A stretch of 46,170 nucleotides of DNA from Pseudomonas aylmerensis (GCF_001702265.1 NZ_MAUE01000018.1:1-46170); one strand, 5' to 3'; shown: positions 9,726-17,849, numbered from the stretch's first letter. Translations and numbers: made by a program. The notes: generated by a model not told the origin, from the letters alone.

Positions 9726-11165
9726 ATGTCTTTCTCGATTAATAATTCGCCCTATGTAAAGTTCGATACAACTCCCCAAGACCCACAAACGCCCACACTC
9801 CCAAAAAGCGCTGCAACACTCTCTACACCGGCGACTGATTCAAAAGTTATCCCGCCTGCTACCCAGCAAGATATTAGCCGAGGGCCGCAGGGCGAAATGA
9901 TGATTAACGCCCGCGCGCTTTCAAAGTTATTTGACATGCTTGAACAAGTCTTCAAAGCCATGCGCGAAATGCTGTCGGGGAAAGATGTAACTCCCGACCT
10001 CAAGGCTGCTTCCGATACGGCGGCCAAAGCCAAGGTCAAGCCGGATGCCGCGCCTCACGACAAAACGAGTACGGATTCAAGCGCGTTGCCGAAAGTTGCG
10101 CCGAATGCAGCAGACCAGCCAAAAGTGAAGCCAGAGGCGAACCCGTTGCCGAAAGTTGCGCCGAATGCAGCAGACCAGCCAAAAGTGAAACCAGAGGCGA
10201 CCCCGCAGCCGAAGGTGGCGCCCGACGCGGCTGACCAGCCCAAAGTGAAACCAGAGGCGAACCCGTTGCCGAAGGTGGCGCCCGACGCGGCAGAGCAGCC
10301 AAAAGTGAAGGCAGAGGCGAACCCGCAGCCGAAGGTGGCGCCCGACGCGGCAGAGCAGCCCAAAGTGAAGGCAGAGGCGAACCCGTTGCCGAAGGTGGCT
10401 CCCGACGCGGCAGACCCGCTGAAAGTGAAGCCTGGGGCGAACCCGTTACCCAAGGTCTCGCCAGATGCTGCAGAGCAGCCAAAGGTCAAAATAGATAATG
10501 GCGGGCTGAGTGTGATTACGCCTAAAGCCATTCCGGGCGTTCTACCTCCGTTTCCCCAACCCGATGTCAAAGTTACCAACAATGCCAATGCGCAGGTGAA
10601 AGTGGAGGTCAATGTCAACCATTGTCACTGCCCTGACACCCGCTCCGAGCATGACAAAGGCGTGCGGCCGCCGCTCACGCCCCAACCCAAGCCAGACGCT
10701 GCGCCACAGCCACCGCTGACGCCCCAACCCAAGCCAGACGCTGCGCCACAGCCACCGCTCACGCCCCAACCCAAGCCAGACGCTGCGCCACAGCCACCGC
10801 TGACGCCCCAACCCAAGCCAGACGCTGCGCCGCAGCCACCGCTGACGCCCCAACCCAAGCCAGACGCTGCACTGCAGCCGCCGCTCAATCCACAGCCCAA
10901 GCCAGACGCTGCACCGCAGCCGCCGCTCAATCCACAGCCCAAGCCAGACGCTGCACCGCAGCCGCCGCTCAATCCACAGCCCAAGCCAGACGTTGCACCG
11001 CAGCCACCGCTCACGCCACAGCCCAAGCCCGACGTTGCACCGCAGCCGCCGGTCAACCCTGTCGTGCCAACGCCTGTGCCTGATGTGACCAGCCCGGGCC
11101 CCGCTGAAAACCAAACCGATCTGCAGGGCTGGAGCTTTATCAACCGTCGACGGGTAAGGACTTGA
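9726..11165 (+). CDS. Repeat-rich, Pro-rich candidate type III secreted protein
   Basis: 479 residues, no recognised enzyme domain. The first 15 residues (MSFSINNSPYVKFDT) are Ser/Asn-rich, with no acidic residue before position 14, like type III export signals. Residues 60-90 include a predicted helix (ARALSKLFDMLEQVFKAMREML). Then come about seven 20-residue repeats of the form KVAPDAADQPKVKPEANPLP, a spacer with a NANAQVKVEVNVNHCHC patch, nine 14-residue repeats of PPLTPQPKPDAAPQ and a short tail. The Pro/Lys-rich tracts should be extended and unfolded. The ATG at 9726 has AAGGAA upstream; an earlier in-frame TTG/ATG-like start would hide the signal. The hrp box and the neighbours suggest a secreted accessory or effector protein. 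Function unknown. Confidence 0.82.
   Translation: MSFSINNSPYVKFDTTPQDPQTPTLPKSAATLSTPATDSKVIPPATQQDISRGPQGEMMINARALSKLFDMLEQVFKAMREMLSGKDVTPDLKAASDTAAKAKVKPDAAPHDKTSTDSSALPKVAPNAADQPKVKPEANPLPKVAPNAADQPKVKPEATPQPKVAPDAADQPKVKPEANPLPKVAPDAAEQPKVKAEANPQPKVAPDAAEQPKVKAEANPLPKVAPDAADPLKVKPGANPLPKVSPDAAEQPKVKIDNGGLSVITPKAIPGVLPPFPQPDVKVTNNANAQVKVEVNVNHCHCPDTRSEHDKGVRPPLTPQPKPDAAPQPPLTPQPKPDAAPQPPLTPQPKPDAAPQPPLTPQPKPDAAPQPPLTPQPKPDAALQPPLNPQPKPDAAPQPPLNPQPKPDAAPQPPLNPQPKPDVAPQPPLTPQPKPDVAPQPPVNPVVPTPVPDVTSPGPAENQTDLQGWSFINRRRVRT
10081..10489 (+). repeat. Tandem 60-bp coding repeats (about 6.8 copies)
   Basis: In-frame 60-bp units, each encoding about 20 residues built on PKVAPDAAxQPKVKPEANPL. The first two units are nearly identical and the later ones alternate between LP and QP and between DQ and EQ. 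This suggests expansion by recombination or slippage with later homogenisation. Copy number may vary among strains. Confidence 0.9.
10668..11045 (+). repeat. Tandem 42-bp coding repeats (nine copies)
   Basis: Nine in-frame 42-bp units, each encoding PPLTPQPKPDAAPQ or a close variant (PPLN, DVAPQ). The first five use CTGACG/CTCACG codons and the next three CTCAAT, so at least two local expansions are recorded. The region is distinct in sequence and period from the 60-bp repeats upstream. Confidence 0.92.
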
Positions 11166-11202
11166 TGCCTGGCGTCGTGTTTCGACTTCTTCGATAAAAA
11201 AC

Positions 11203-11236
11203 AGCGCTCTCCGGACCAGGCGTTCGGAGAGTCGCT
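11203..11236. other. Intergenic hairpin between the first two effector-like genes
   Basis: AGCGCTCTCCG (11203-11213) pairs with CGGAGAG-T-CGCT (11225-11236), leaving one bulged base and an 11-base loop. Followed on the plus strand by A residues, it is not a canonical terminator for these genes. On the minus strand it would run into TTTTTT. It may be an mRNA-stabilising or processing hairpin. Confidence 0.5.
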
Positions 11237-11256
11237 AAAAAAGTGGAGAGACAGTC

Positions 11257-12255
11257 ATGTCATGCTGCTCAATTAATAATATTGCTCGCGTAGTGGACGT
11301 ACGCCAGGCGTTGAACAGGGAGTTACCGGACGCAACTAATGAAACCACGGGGCCTGGTGAACCGAAACAGTCAGGCTTTGGCCCAGGCCCTGTATCGACG
11401 CCCGTGAGCGTGCCGCAGAACAATGTCGCGATAGGAGATAACTTAGCCCCGATTGCCGGCCTGATTACATTGTTCAATTCATTGATCACGCGGTTGATCG
11501 ACTTGATATCGGCTAGACCGGACAAGAGCACTCCCGCTATTACGCCGAGACCAGAAGTCACTCCCCCGTTAGTGCCGGCACCCATGCCAGCGCCAATACC
11601 GGCCCCCTTGCCAGCGCCGACACCCGCACCGCAACCGATGCCCACTGTACCGACCCAGATCCCGAACTTGTCCGATAAACGCAACGGCACCAAGCCGGAC
11701 AATATCTGGAGTGGCTTCCGCCAAGGCCCGGATGGCAACTGTGTCACGGTATCCGCCATCAAGGCTGCGATGTATCGGTTTGGCCAAAGCCCTACGGATA
11801 TCTATAAGGAGGTGTTAAAGACGAACGACGGTTATCGAGTAACGATGCGTGATGATGTTGTGGTCAGGCTGACCGACCAGGAGTTGCAAATAGGCGCGGC
11901 AGGCTCGCTATTTAAGGGCACGGATAAAGGCATGCTCAAGGACGCGCAGTTTCTTTTCGCGGTCAGTGCCAAGCGGGCGCAAATGGAGAACAACGACGGC
12001 ACGGCAGCGCGCAGCTTTAGAGCGGCTGTAAAGAGTCTGAACGATGGCGAAGATGACAACGGCCCCGGTGAAGGCTTCCTGCGCTTGGGGCTGAGGCACC
12101 ATATGAAGCGGGTCAGCGTGCGCGATCTGGCCAAGGGCCAATTGGGCATGTGCAACCGAGCCCGCCATTCGGTGGCCGTGATCAATGGACGCGAAGAACT
12201 ATATGGGCGACAGGGCTCGGCGCCGACGCGGGGGGACGCCGTCGCACTGATCTGA
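11257..12255 (+). CDS. Candidate type III effector with papain/calpain-like thiol protease domain
   Basis: 332 residues. The N-terminus MSCCSINNIARVVD lacks acidic residues before position 14 and shares SINN with the upstream protein. A Gly/Pro-rich region, an amphipathic segment (about 62-86) and a Pro-rich linker (90-135) follow. The C-terminal domain (about 147-317) has Q156-GPDG-N-C162-VTVSA, which fits the thiol-protease Cys signature Q-x3-G-x-C-x3-S-A except for V where Y/W is usual, and H304 in RHSVAVIN, close to the thiol-protease His signature. Q156, C162 and H304 are proposed as oxyanion and catalytic residues; the third member may lie in the EELYG turn. GGAGAG precedes the ATG. Protease function is inference. 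Confidence 0.8.
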   Translation: MSCCSINNIARVVDVRQALNRELPDATNETTGPGEPKQSGFGPGPVSTPVSVPQNNVAIGDNLAPIAGLITLFNSLITRLIDLISARPDKSTPAITPRPEVTPPLVPAPMPAPIPAPLPAPTPAPQPMPTVPTQIPNLSDKRNGTKPDNIWSGFRQGPDGNCVTVSAIKAAMYRFGQSPTDIYKEVLKTNDGYRVTMRDDVVVRLTDQELQIGAAGSLFKGTDKGMLKDAQFLFAVSAKRAQMENNDGTAARSFRAAVKSLNDGEDDNGPGEGFLRLGLRHHMKRVSVRDLAKGQLGMCNRARHSVAVINGREELYGRQGSAPTRGDAVALI

Positions 12256-12284
12256 TCCACGGCTATTCGTTTCCTGTTAAAGGA

Positions 12285-12314
12285 TGCAGCCGGGATCTCT
12301 GGCTGCACTTTTTT
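12285..12314 (+). terminator. Rho-independent terminator between the second and third effector-like genes
   Basis: TGCAGCC (12285-12291) and GGCTGCA (12301-12307) form the stem, followed by CTTTTTT. It lies only 28 bp before the next start codon and no hrp box is visible in that space, so the third gene probably depends on read-through or on a promoter inside the second gene. Confidence 0.8.
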
Positions 12315-12341
12315 CCTGCCCTGTCTTGAGTGAACAATTCC

Positions 12342-13598
12342 ATGAACGCTTCAATTGATGGTCGTGGCTCGGTGGTGCCAAATCGGTTGCCTGAGCCTGT
12401 TGCGAGTGGTTTCAATGTGCAGGCCGGTGCGAAACGGGGTGACCTCGTGAATGCACTTCAAGGCGCCGAGCGTCGATTCGGCGAGCGCTTTGACTGCAGT
12501 ACTCACGTGGCCGTTATCAATATGATGATGATGACCCTCGGCCCGCGTGCCTCCGATGTTTTCAGCGAAGTCACCCCGGCGGGTGATGGTTATGCCGTCA
12601 CCATGAAGGATCAATACCGGGTGCAGGTGTCCCAGGCCGAGCTTGAGCGGGCCGCGCAGGCTTCGCGGTTCAGCGGGCAGGACCCTGACGTGGTGAAGCA
12701 CGCCAACTTCATGTTGGCTGCGTTTGTAAAGCGCAAGCAGCAGTTGGGTGGCTATCCGACGTTTGAGGCGGCCCTGGCAAAAAGCCTTGAGGGCGAGACA
12801 AGCAAGCGTTGCCTGGAAGGGATGGGCGTCTATGGGCTGTCGCGTTGGGTTGCCGCTCGTGACATGGTCGGCAGGGAGTCGCCCTGGGTCCGCCAGACCC
12901 ATGACTTTGGCGCCGCGCTCGTGGTGGGGGGCGCCAGTCACCCACACGGTAATGGTTACGGGTATGTGTTGTTCGATGACCGTGAGACGCCGCCGCAAAG
13001 GGACGGGGTGGAGTCTCAAGTGGCGGAGGGCATCAGGCATGCCGACATCTGGAGCGGCTTTTACCAGGGCGTCGAGGGCAATTGCGTCACCGTGTCGGCA
13101 ATCAAGGCCGCCATCACTCGTTTCCCGGAAGGTATCTACACGTCCATCGTCAGGACGCCGGGCGGCTGTGAAGTGACGATGCGCGATGGCTTCCGGCTGC
13201 GCTTGAGCCATGCCGAGCTGAGGCAGGCCACTGCCGCCTCGAACTTTGCCGGCAGCAACCCGGTGTTGCTGGACTACGCGAACTTCCTGTACGCCTGCAG
13301 CGCCAAGCGGGCGCAAATGGAAAACAACGACTTCCGCGCCGAACAAGGGTTTGCGGTGGCCCTGGAAACCCTCAACGATGGCGAGTACCCCGGCGAGGCG
13401 CTGCAAAGGCTGGGACTGTTCGGCTATATCCGTAACAGCACGGCTGAAGAATTGGCCGACGGCGCCATCGGCACGCTTGCGGACGGCTGGCACTCCGTGG
13501 CGGTAGTGGGCGGGGCGCTGGACCTGTATGGGCAAAAGTATGATCTGGGCACCTCGCACTGGAAGCGCAAGACGCTGACCGCCTTGAAGCTGGTGTGA
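12342..13598 (+). CDS. Candidate effector with tandem thiol-protease-like domains
   Basis: 418 residues containing two copies of the module seen in the preceding gene. The C-terminal copy (about 234-398) has Q242-GVEG-N-C248-VTVSA and H384 in GWHSVAVVG, a full match to the eukaryotic-type thiol-protease His signature. It also shares the stretches IWSGF, SAIKAA and SAKRAQMENND with the second gene. The N-terminal copy (about 45-210) keeps Cys52 (FDCSTH) and His187 (QTHDFGAALVVG) but has lost the GN before the Cys, the Q at -6 and the HS(V)AV pattern. It may be a pseudoenzyme or substrate-binding domain. The ATG at 12342 is preferred, with GAGTG upstream; a GTG at 12330 is possible. The stop lies 3 bp from the convergent GGDEF-EAL gene. 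Confidence 0.8.
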   Translation: MNASIDGRGSVVPNRLPEPVASGFNVQAGAKRGDLVNALQGAERRFGERFDCSTHVAVINMMMMTLGPRASDVFSEVTPAGDGYAVTMKDQYRVQVSQAELERAAQASRFSGQDPDVVKHANFMLAAFVKRKQQLGGYPTFEAALAKSLEGETSKRCLEGMGVYGLSRWVAARDMVGRESPWVRQTHDFGAALVVGGASHPHGNGYGYVLFDDRETPPQRDGVESQVAEGIRHADIWSGFYQGVEGNCVTVSAIKAAITRFPEGIYTSIVRTPGGCEVTMRDGFRLRLSHAELRQATAASNFAGSNPVLLDYANFLYACSAKRAQMENNDFRAEQGFAVALETLNDGEYPGEALQRLGLFGYIRNSTAEELADGAIGTLADGWHSVAVVGGALDLYGQKYDLGTSHWKRKTLTALKLV

Positions 13599-13601
13599 GG
13601 G

Positions 13602-16600
13602 CTAACCCAGCAACTGCCTGAACCCCTCGATCGGCAAGGGCCGGCTGTGTAAGAAACCCTGGAACAAATGGCAGCCCAGCTTTTGCAGGAACGCCAGTTG
13701 CTCCGAGGTTTCCACGCCTTCGGCAATCACTTCCAGGTTCAAGCTGCGGGCCATGGCCACGATTGCGCGGATGATTTCGGCGTCGTTCGGGTCGTGGGTC
13801 GCGTCGCGTACAAACGACTGGTCGATTTTCAGCGCATCCACCGGCAGGCGCTTGAGGTAGGTCAGCGATGAATAGCCGGTGCCGAAGTCATCCATCGCAA
13901 AGCTCACGCCGAGTTTTTTCAGCCGGCGCATCTTGCTGATGGTGTCTTCCAGGTTCTGGATCACGATGCCTTCGGTGATTTCCAGCTTCAGCAGGCTGTA
14001 AGGCAGTCGATGTTGCTTGAGGCTGCGCTCCACCCGTTCGACAAAGTCGTTCTGGCGAAACTGTCGGGGGCTGATATTCACGCACAGGCTGAAATTCAGC
14101 GGGTCCACCAGGCCGTCGGCAATCAATTGCTCGAACGCGGCGCAGGCTTCATCGAGGATCCAGGTGCCCACTTCGAGGATCAGGCCGCTGTCTTCCAGCA
14201 CCTTGATAAATTCGGTGGGGGACTGTGCGCCCAGCTGCGGGTGCTGCCAGCGCACCAGTGCTTCGGCACCGACGATCTTGTTGCCGCGCGCATCCACCTG
14301 CGGCTGGTAATGCACGCTGAACTCCCCGCGCGACAGTGCCAGGCGCAGGTCAGTCTCCATGCGCAGCCGCTCGCTGGCGGTTTTCTGCATGCTGTTGTGG
14401 AACATCTGCGTGGTGTTGCGCCCCGAATCCTTGGCGCGGTACAGGGCGATGTCGGCGCGCTTGAGCAAGTCGGCCGGGGTCGAGCCATGATCGGGAATCA
14501 GTGCCACGCCAATGCTTGGCGTGACCTGCAAGCGGTGGCCATCGAGGAACATCGGTTCCGAAAGCAATTCGCGCAGGGTGTCGGCCAGTTCCTGCACCTG
14601 GCCGCTGACTTCGCTGCGCGTACCCTCCAGCCCGCTGAGCAGCACCACAAATTCATCGCCGCCCAGGCGCGCCACCGTGTCCTCCATGCGCACGCTGGCT
14701 TCGAGGCGTGCGGTGACGATTTTCAGCACCGTGTCGCCCACCGGGTGGCCGAGTGAATCGTTGATGTGCTTGAAGTGGTCGAGGTCGAGGAACAGCAGGG
14801 CACCGCGCAGGTTGTGGCGCTTGAGCAGGGCGATCTGCTGGCTCAGGCGGTCCATCAGCAGCGCGCGGTTGGGCAGGTTGGTCAGTGGGTCGTGATAGGC
14901 CAGGTGGCGAATCTGTGCCTGGGCGTTCTTCAACAGGCTTACGTCGCGCGCGGTCAGCAGCAGGCACGGGGTTTCATTGAGGGTGATCGGCTCGACCGAC
15001 ACCTCCACCGCCAGCACTTCGCCACGCTTGTTGTGCCAGAGCATTTCCAGGTGATGGATGCGCCCCTTGATCTGCAGCTCGGCGAGCAATGCCGCGCGCT
15101 GGTTTTCGTCGGCCCAGATGCCGATCTGGTACAGCGTCAGGCCGATGGCATCCTCGGCGCGGTAGCCGGTCAGGCGGCAGAAGCCGTCGTTGACCTCGAC
15201 ATAACGGCCGGTGTCGCGCTCGGTGATGGAAATCGCATCGGGGCTGGAATGAAACGCCTTGGCGAACTTCTCTTCGCTGGCCTTCAGCGCGGCCTCCGAG
15301 CGTTGCTGCTGGGTAATGTCACGCAACGTGGTGACGATGCACGGCTGGTTGCCGACCTTGATCAGGCGGCTGGAAATCACGCAGGTCAGGGCCTGGCCGT
15401 TCTTGTGGTGCACCACGATGGCCACGTTGTTCAGCCCCTGCTCGCGGATCACCCGTTCGATACGCTGCAGGCGCTTGCTCGATTCGTCCCACAGGCCGAT
15501 CTGCTCGGCGCTCTTGTCGATGACCTCGGCGGCGGTCCAGCCGAAGGTCTGGGTAAAGGCCGGGTTGATCTCGATGAATGCACCGCTGTCCAGGTAGGTG
15601 ACGCAGATCGGATCGGGGCTGGCCTGGAACAGGCTGGCAAATTTTTCCTCGGAGGCGGTCAGGCGTTGTTCGCGCTCGACCTGGTCGGTGATATCCAGCA
15701 GAGTGCCGGCCATGCGCTGCGGCGCGCCCAGTTCGTCGCGGTAGAGGCGGGCGCGGCTTTCCAGGTAACGCGAGCTGCCATCCTCCAGCTGCACGCGGTA
15801 GGTCAACTGATAGTTGCCGGCCGGCCCTTCGCGCAACGTGCGGTAGGCGTCGCGCATATTGTCGCGTTCTTCATCGGGCATGCCTTCAAAGAACGCCTCG
15901 AAGGATTCATGGAACGGCTCGGGCGGCAAGCCATGCAACTGGGCGGCGCGGGCCGAGCCGTAGAGCATGCCGCTGGGAATGTGCCAGTCCCAGGTGCCCA
16001 ATTGCGCCGAGTCCAGCGCCAGGTCGAGGCGCTCCTGGCTGTCCTTGAGCGCCTGCTCGGCATTTTTGCGATCGGTGGTGTCGACAAAGGTGCTGATCAG
16101 GTAGGCCTCGCCCTCCAGTTCGACTTTCTGCGCGCTGAGCGTGCCATCGTGAATCTGCCCGTTGCTGGCGCAGAACTGTACTTCCATGCTGATCGGTTCG
16201 CCCTTGCGCTGAGTGGCCTTGACCAGTTGCGCACGTTGTTCGGGGTGGCGCCACAGGCCCAGGTCCAGGGTGGTGCGGCCAATGACGTCGGCCACCGGCC
16301 AGCCGAAGTGCATTTCGAAATACTGGTTGGCTTCGCTGATCAGCCCGTCGGATTGGCGGGTCAGCAGGACCATGTTCGGGCACAGGTGAAACAGCGTGGC
16401 GAAGCGCTTTTCGGAGTGGCTGAGGGCGTGCTCGCGCTCGCGCTGGCGGGTGGTCTCGCGGATCACCCCGATCATGCGGCGTCGGCCCGCCTTGTCGGGG
16501 GCCAGGCTGCCGTTGATTTCCAGCCAGTGATGGCTGCCGTCCGGCCACTGGATGTGGTGATGCATGGCCTGCTCGAACGGCTCGCCGGCCAGCACCGCAT

Positions 16601-16880
16601 GAAAGGCGCGCACCACGCGGGTGCGGTCCTGCGGTGCGAGCAGGTCCAGGTAGTCGAGGTCCTTGGGCAGCGGTTGGCGCGGATCGAAGCCGAACAGCGC
16701 CTGGGTGCCCCGCGACCAACTGATGCGCCCGGTGTCGATTTCCCAGCACCATGCGCCCAGCCGCGCCGCATTCAGGGCGGCCAGCAGTTGCGGGGCACTG
16801 TCCCAGCTTTGCTCCGCCTCTTGAGGGTCAAGGGCGTAGATGCGCGGCAGGGGAGGCAAGGAATCGACGGGGTTGCGCAT
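13602..16880 (-). CDS. PAS(x5)-GGDEF-EAL cyclic-di-GMP regulator
   Basis: A 1092-residue cytoplasmic signalling protein with no membrane segment seen. Five PAS domains occupy about residues 30-645. The GGDEF domain (about 650-815) has an intact ARLGGDEF active site and an RMED inhibitory site placed five residues before it. The EAL domain (about 830-1085) keeps EALVRW, NISPRQF, LEITE, DDFGTGYSS, KIDQSFV and AEGVET. Both diguanylate cyclase and phosphodiesterase activities are thus possible, with the PAS array choosing between them. The ATG at 16880 is preferred to an in-frame TTG two codons earlier. It is convergent with the effector-like genes and is not part of their transcript. Confidence 0.93.
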   Translation of the reverse strand: MRNPVDSLPPLPRIYALDPQEAEQSWDSAPQLLAALNAARLGAWCWEIDTGRISWSRGTQALFGFDPRQPLPKDLDYLDLLAPQDRTRVVRAFHAVLAGEPFEQAMHHHIQWPDGSHHWLEINGSLAPDKAGRRRMIGVIRETTRQREREHALSHSEKRFATLFHLCPNMVLLTRQSDGLISEANQYFEMHFGWPVADVIGRTTLDLGLWRHPEQRAQLVKATQRKGEPISMEVQFCASNGQIHDGTLSAQKVELEGEAYLISTFVDTTDRKNAEQALKDSQERLDLALDSAQLGTWDWHIPSGMLYGSARAAQLHGLPPEPFHESFEAFFEGMPDEERDNMRDAYRTLREGPAGNYQLTYRVQLEDGSSRYLESRARLYRDELGAPQRMAGTLLDITDQVEREQRLTASEEKFASLFQASPDPICVTYLDSGAFIEINPAFTQTFGWTAAEVIDKSAEQIGLWDESSKRLQRIERVIREQGLNNVAIVVHHKNGQALTCVISSRLIKVGNQPCIVTTLRDITQQQRSEAALKASEEKFAKAFHSSPDAISITERDTGRYVEVNDGFCRLTGYRAEDAIGLTLYQIGIWADENQRAALLAELQIKGRIHHLEMLWHNKRGEVLAVEVSVEPITLNETPCLLLTARDVSLLKNAQAQIRHLAYHDPLTNLPNRALLMDRLSQQIALLKRHNLRGALLFLDLDHFKHINDSLGHPVGDTVLKIVTARLEASVRMEDTVARLGGDEFVVLLSGLEGTRSEVSGQVQELADTLRELLSEPMFLDGHRLQVTPSIGVALIPDHGSTPADLLKRADIALYRAKDSGRNTTQMFHNSMQKTASERLRMETDLRLALSRGEFSVHYQPQVDARGNKIVGAEALVRWQHPQLGAQSPTEFIKVLEDSGLILEVGTWILDEACAAFEQLIADGLVDPLNFSLCVNISPRQFRQNDFVERVERSLKQHRLPYSLLKLEITEGIVIQNLEDTISKMRRLKKLGVSFAMDDFGTGYSSLTYLKRLPVDALKIDQSFVRDATHDPNDAEIIRAIVAMARSLNLEVIAEGVETSEQLAFLQKLGCHLFQGFLHSRPLPIEGFRQLLG

Positions 16881-16945
16881 TATCAAGGGGCCTTGGCTCT
16901 GTGGGCGTTCGGCGCGGTAGGTTCAGACCTTGAGGGCGCACAAGT

Positions 16946-17836
16946 TCATGCCGGTGTCCCTGGCAGATCGACCTGTGCATCCAATAGGCTCATGAAAGCC
17001 CGCGCAGCGTTCGACAGCGTCCTTTCGGTGTGCACGATATAGCCTAGCTGGCGACTGAGCTGTATGCCCGGCAAAGCGATACTTGCCACCTGATCGTCGA
17101 GCATGGTGCGTGGCAAAACGCTCCAGGCCAGGCCGATCGACACCATCATCTTGATAGTTTCCAAGTAGTTAGTGCTCATCGCGATATTCGGCGTCAGGCC
17201 CTGGGCCTCGAACAGCCGGCTGACAATATGGTGCGTAAAGGTGTTGCCACCGGGGAAAACCGCCGGGTGGCCGGCAATATCGGCCAGGCTGACGGAGCCG
17301 TTGCTGATCAGGCTGTGTTCCGGCGCCACCACGAAATCCAGCGGGTCGTCCCACACCGGGGTGGCGCGGACGAGGTGGTGAGGATCGGGCGCCAAGGTGA
17401 TCACGGCCACTTCGGCGCGGCCGTGGAGGATTTCTTCGTAGGCCACTTCCGAATCGAGAAACTGGATATCCAGCGCCACATTCGGGTACTCGCGGGTAAA
17501 CGTGCGCAGGATCGGCGGCAGGCGGTGCAGGCCGATATGGTGGCTGGTGGCCAAGGTCAGGCGACCGCTGACTTCACCGGTCAGGTTGGTGAGGGCGCGG
17601 CGGGTGTCGTCCAACACATTCAGGATCTGATAGGCACGCGGCAGCAGGGCGCGGCCGGCCTCGGTCAGGCCCACTTCACGGCCCAGGCGGTCGAACAGAC
17701 GCACCTTCAATTGTTGCTCCAGGCCAGCAATGCGCTTGCTGATGGCCGGCTGGGTCAGGTGCAGGCGTTCACCGGCGCCAGAGAAGCTGCCGGTCTCGGC
17801 GATGGCAATAAAGGCATTGAGGTTGGCCAGGTCCAT
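16946..17836 (-). CDS. LysR-family transcriptional regulator divergent from leuC
   Basis: A 296-residue DNA-binding regulator. The winged helix-turn-helix is at residues 1-60 (LNAFIAIAETGSFSGAGERL, TQPAISKRIAGLEQ), followed by a periplasmic-binding-protein-like effector domain. The start MDLANLNAF at 17836 is typical of the family; an upstream ATG at 17866 would add ten residues. It is divergent from leuC across about 150 bp, the classic LysR arrangement, so control of leucine biosynthesis and of itself is a reasonable inference. The ligand is unknown; a leucine-pathway intermediate is plausible. Confidence 0.9.
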   Translation of the reverse strand: MDLANLNAFIAIAETGSFSGAGERLHLTQPAISKRIAGLEQQLKVRLFDRLGREVGLTEAGRALLPRAYQILNVLDDTRRALTNLTGEVSGRLTLATSHHIGLHRLPPILRTFTREYPNVALDIQFLDSEVAYEEILHGRAEVAVITLAPDPHHLVRATPVWDDPLDFVVAPEHSLISNGSVSLADIAGHPAVFPGGNTFTHHIVSRLFEAQGLTPNIAMSTNYLETIKMMVSIGLAWSVLPRTMLDDQVASIALPGIQLSRQLGYIVHTERTLSNAARAFMSLLDAQVDLPGTPA

Positions 17837-17849
17837 TGTGCTATTCCAG

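Noticed and set aside
10081..11045. Regular repeats considered as a CRISPR array or satellite
   Set aside because: Units are contiguous, in frame and without unique spacers. They encode protein repeats.
10036..11143. Repetitive minus-strand ORFs opposite the repeat protein (Gly/Ser/Leu-rich and WLGLG-type)
   Set aside because: They arise because 60-bp and 42-bp repeats keep every frame open. No start context or non-repeat conserved part supports them.
11203..11236. Hairpin between the first two effector-like genes as a plus-strand terminator
   Set aside because: The plus strand has an A-run, not a U-run, after the stem, so it is listed only as a hairpin.
11686..12255. OTU-type deubiquitinase reading of the GPDGNC motif
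   Set aside because: DGNC resembles OTU, but the Gln six residues before Cys, the following S-A and the HSVAV motif fit papain/calpain signatures better. Not excluded without structure prediction.
14766..17042. A 758-codon plus-strand ORF opposite the GGDEF-EAL gene
   Set aside because: Antisense shadow. The minus-strand frame has complete PAS, GGDEF and EAL motifs over the same span.
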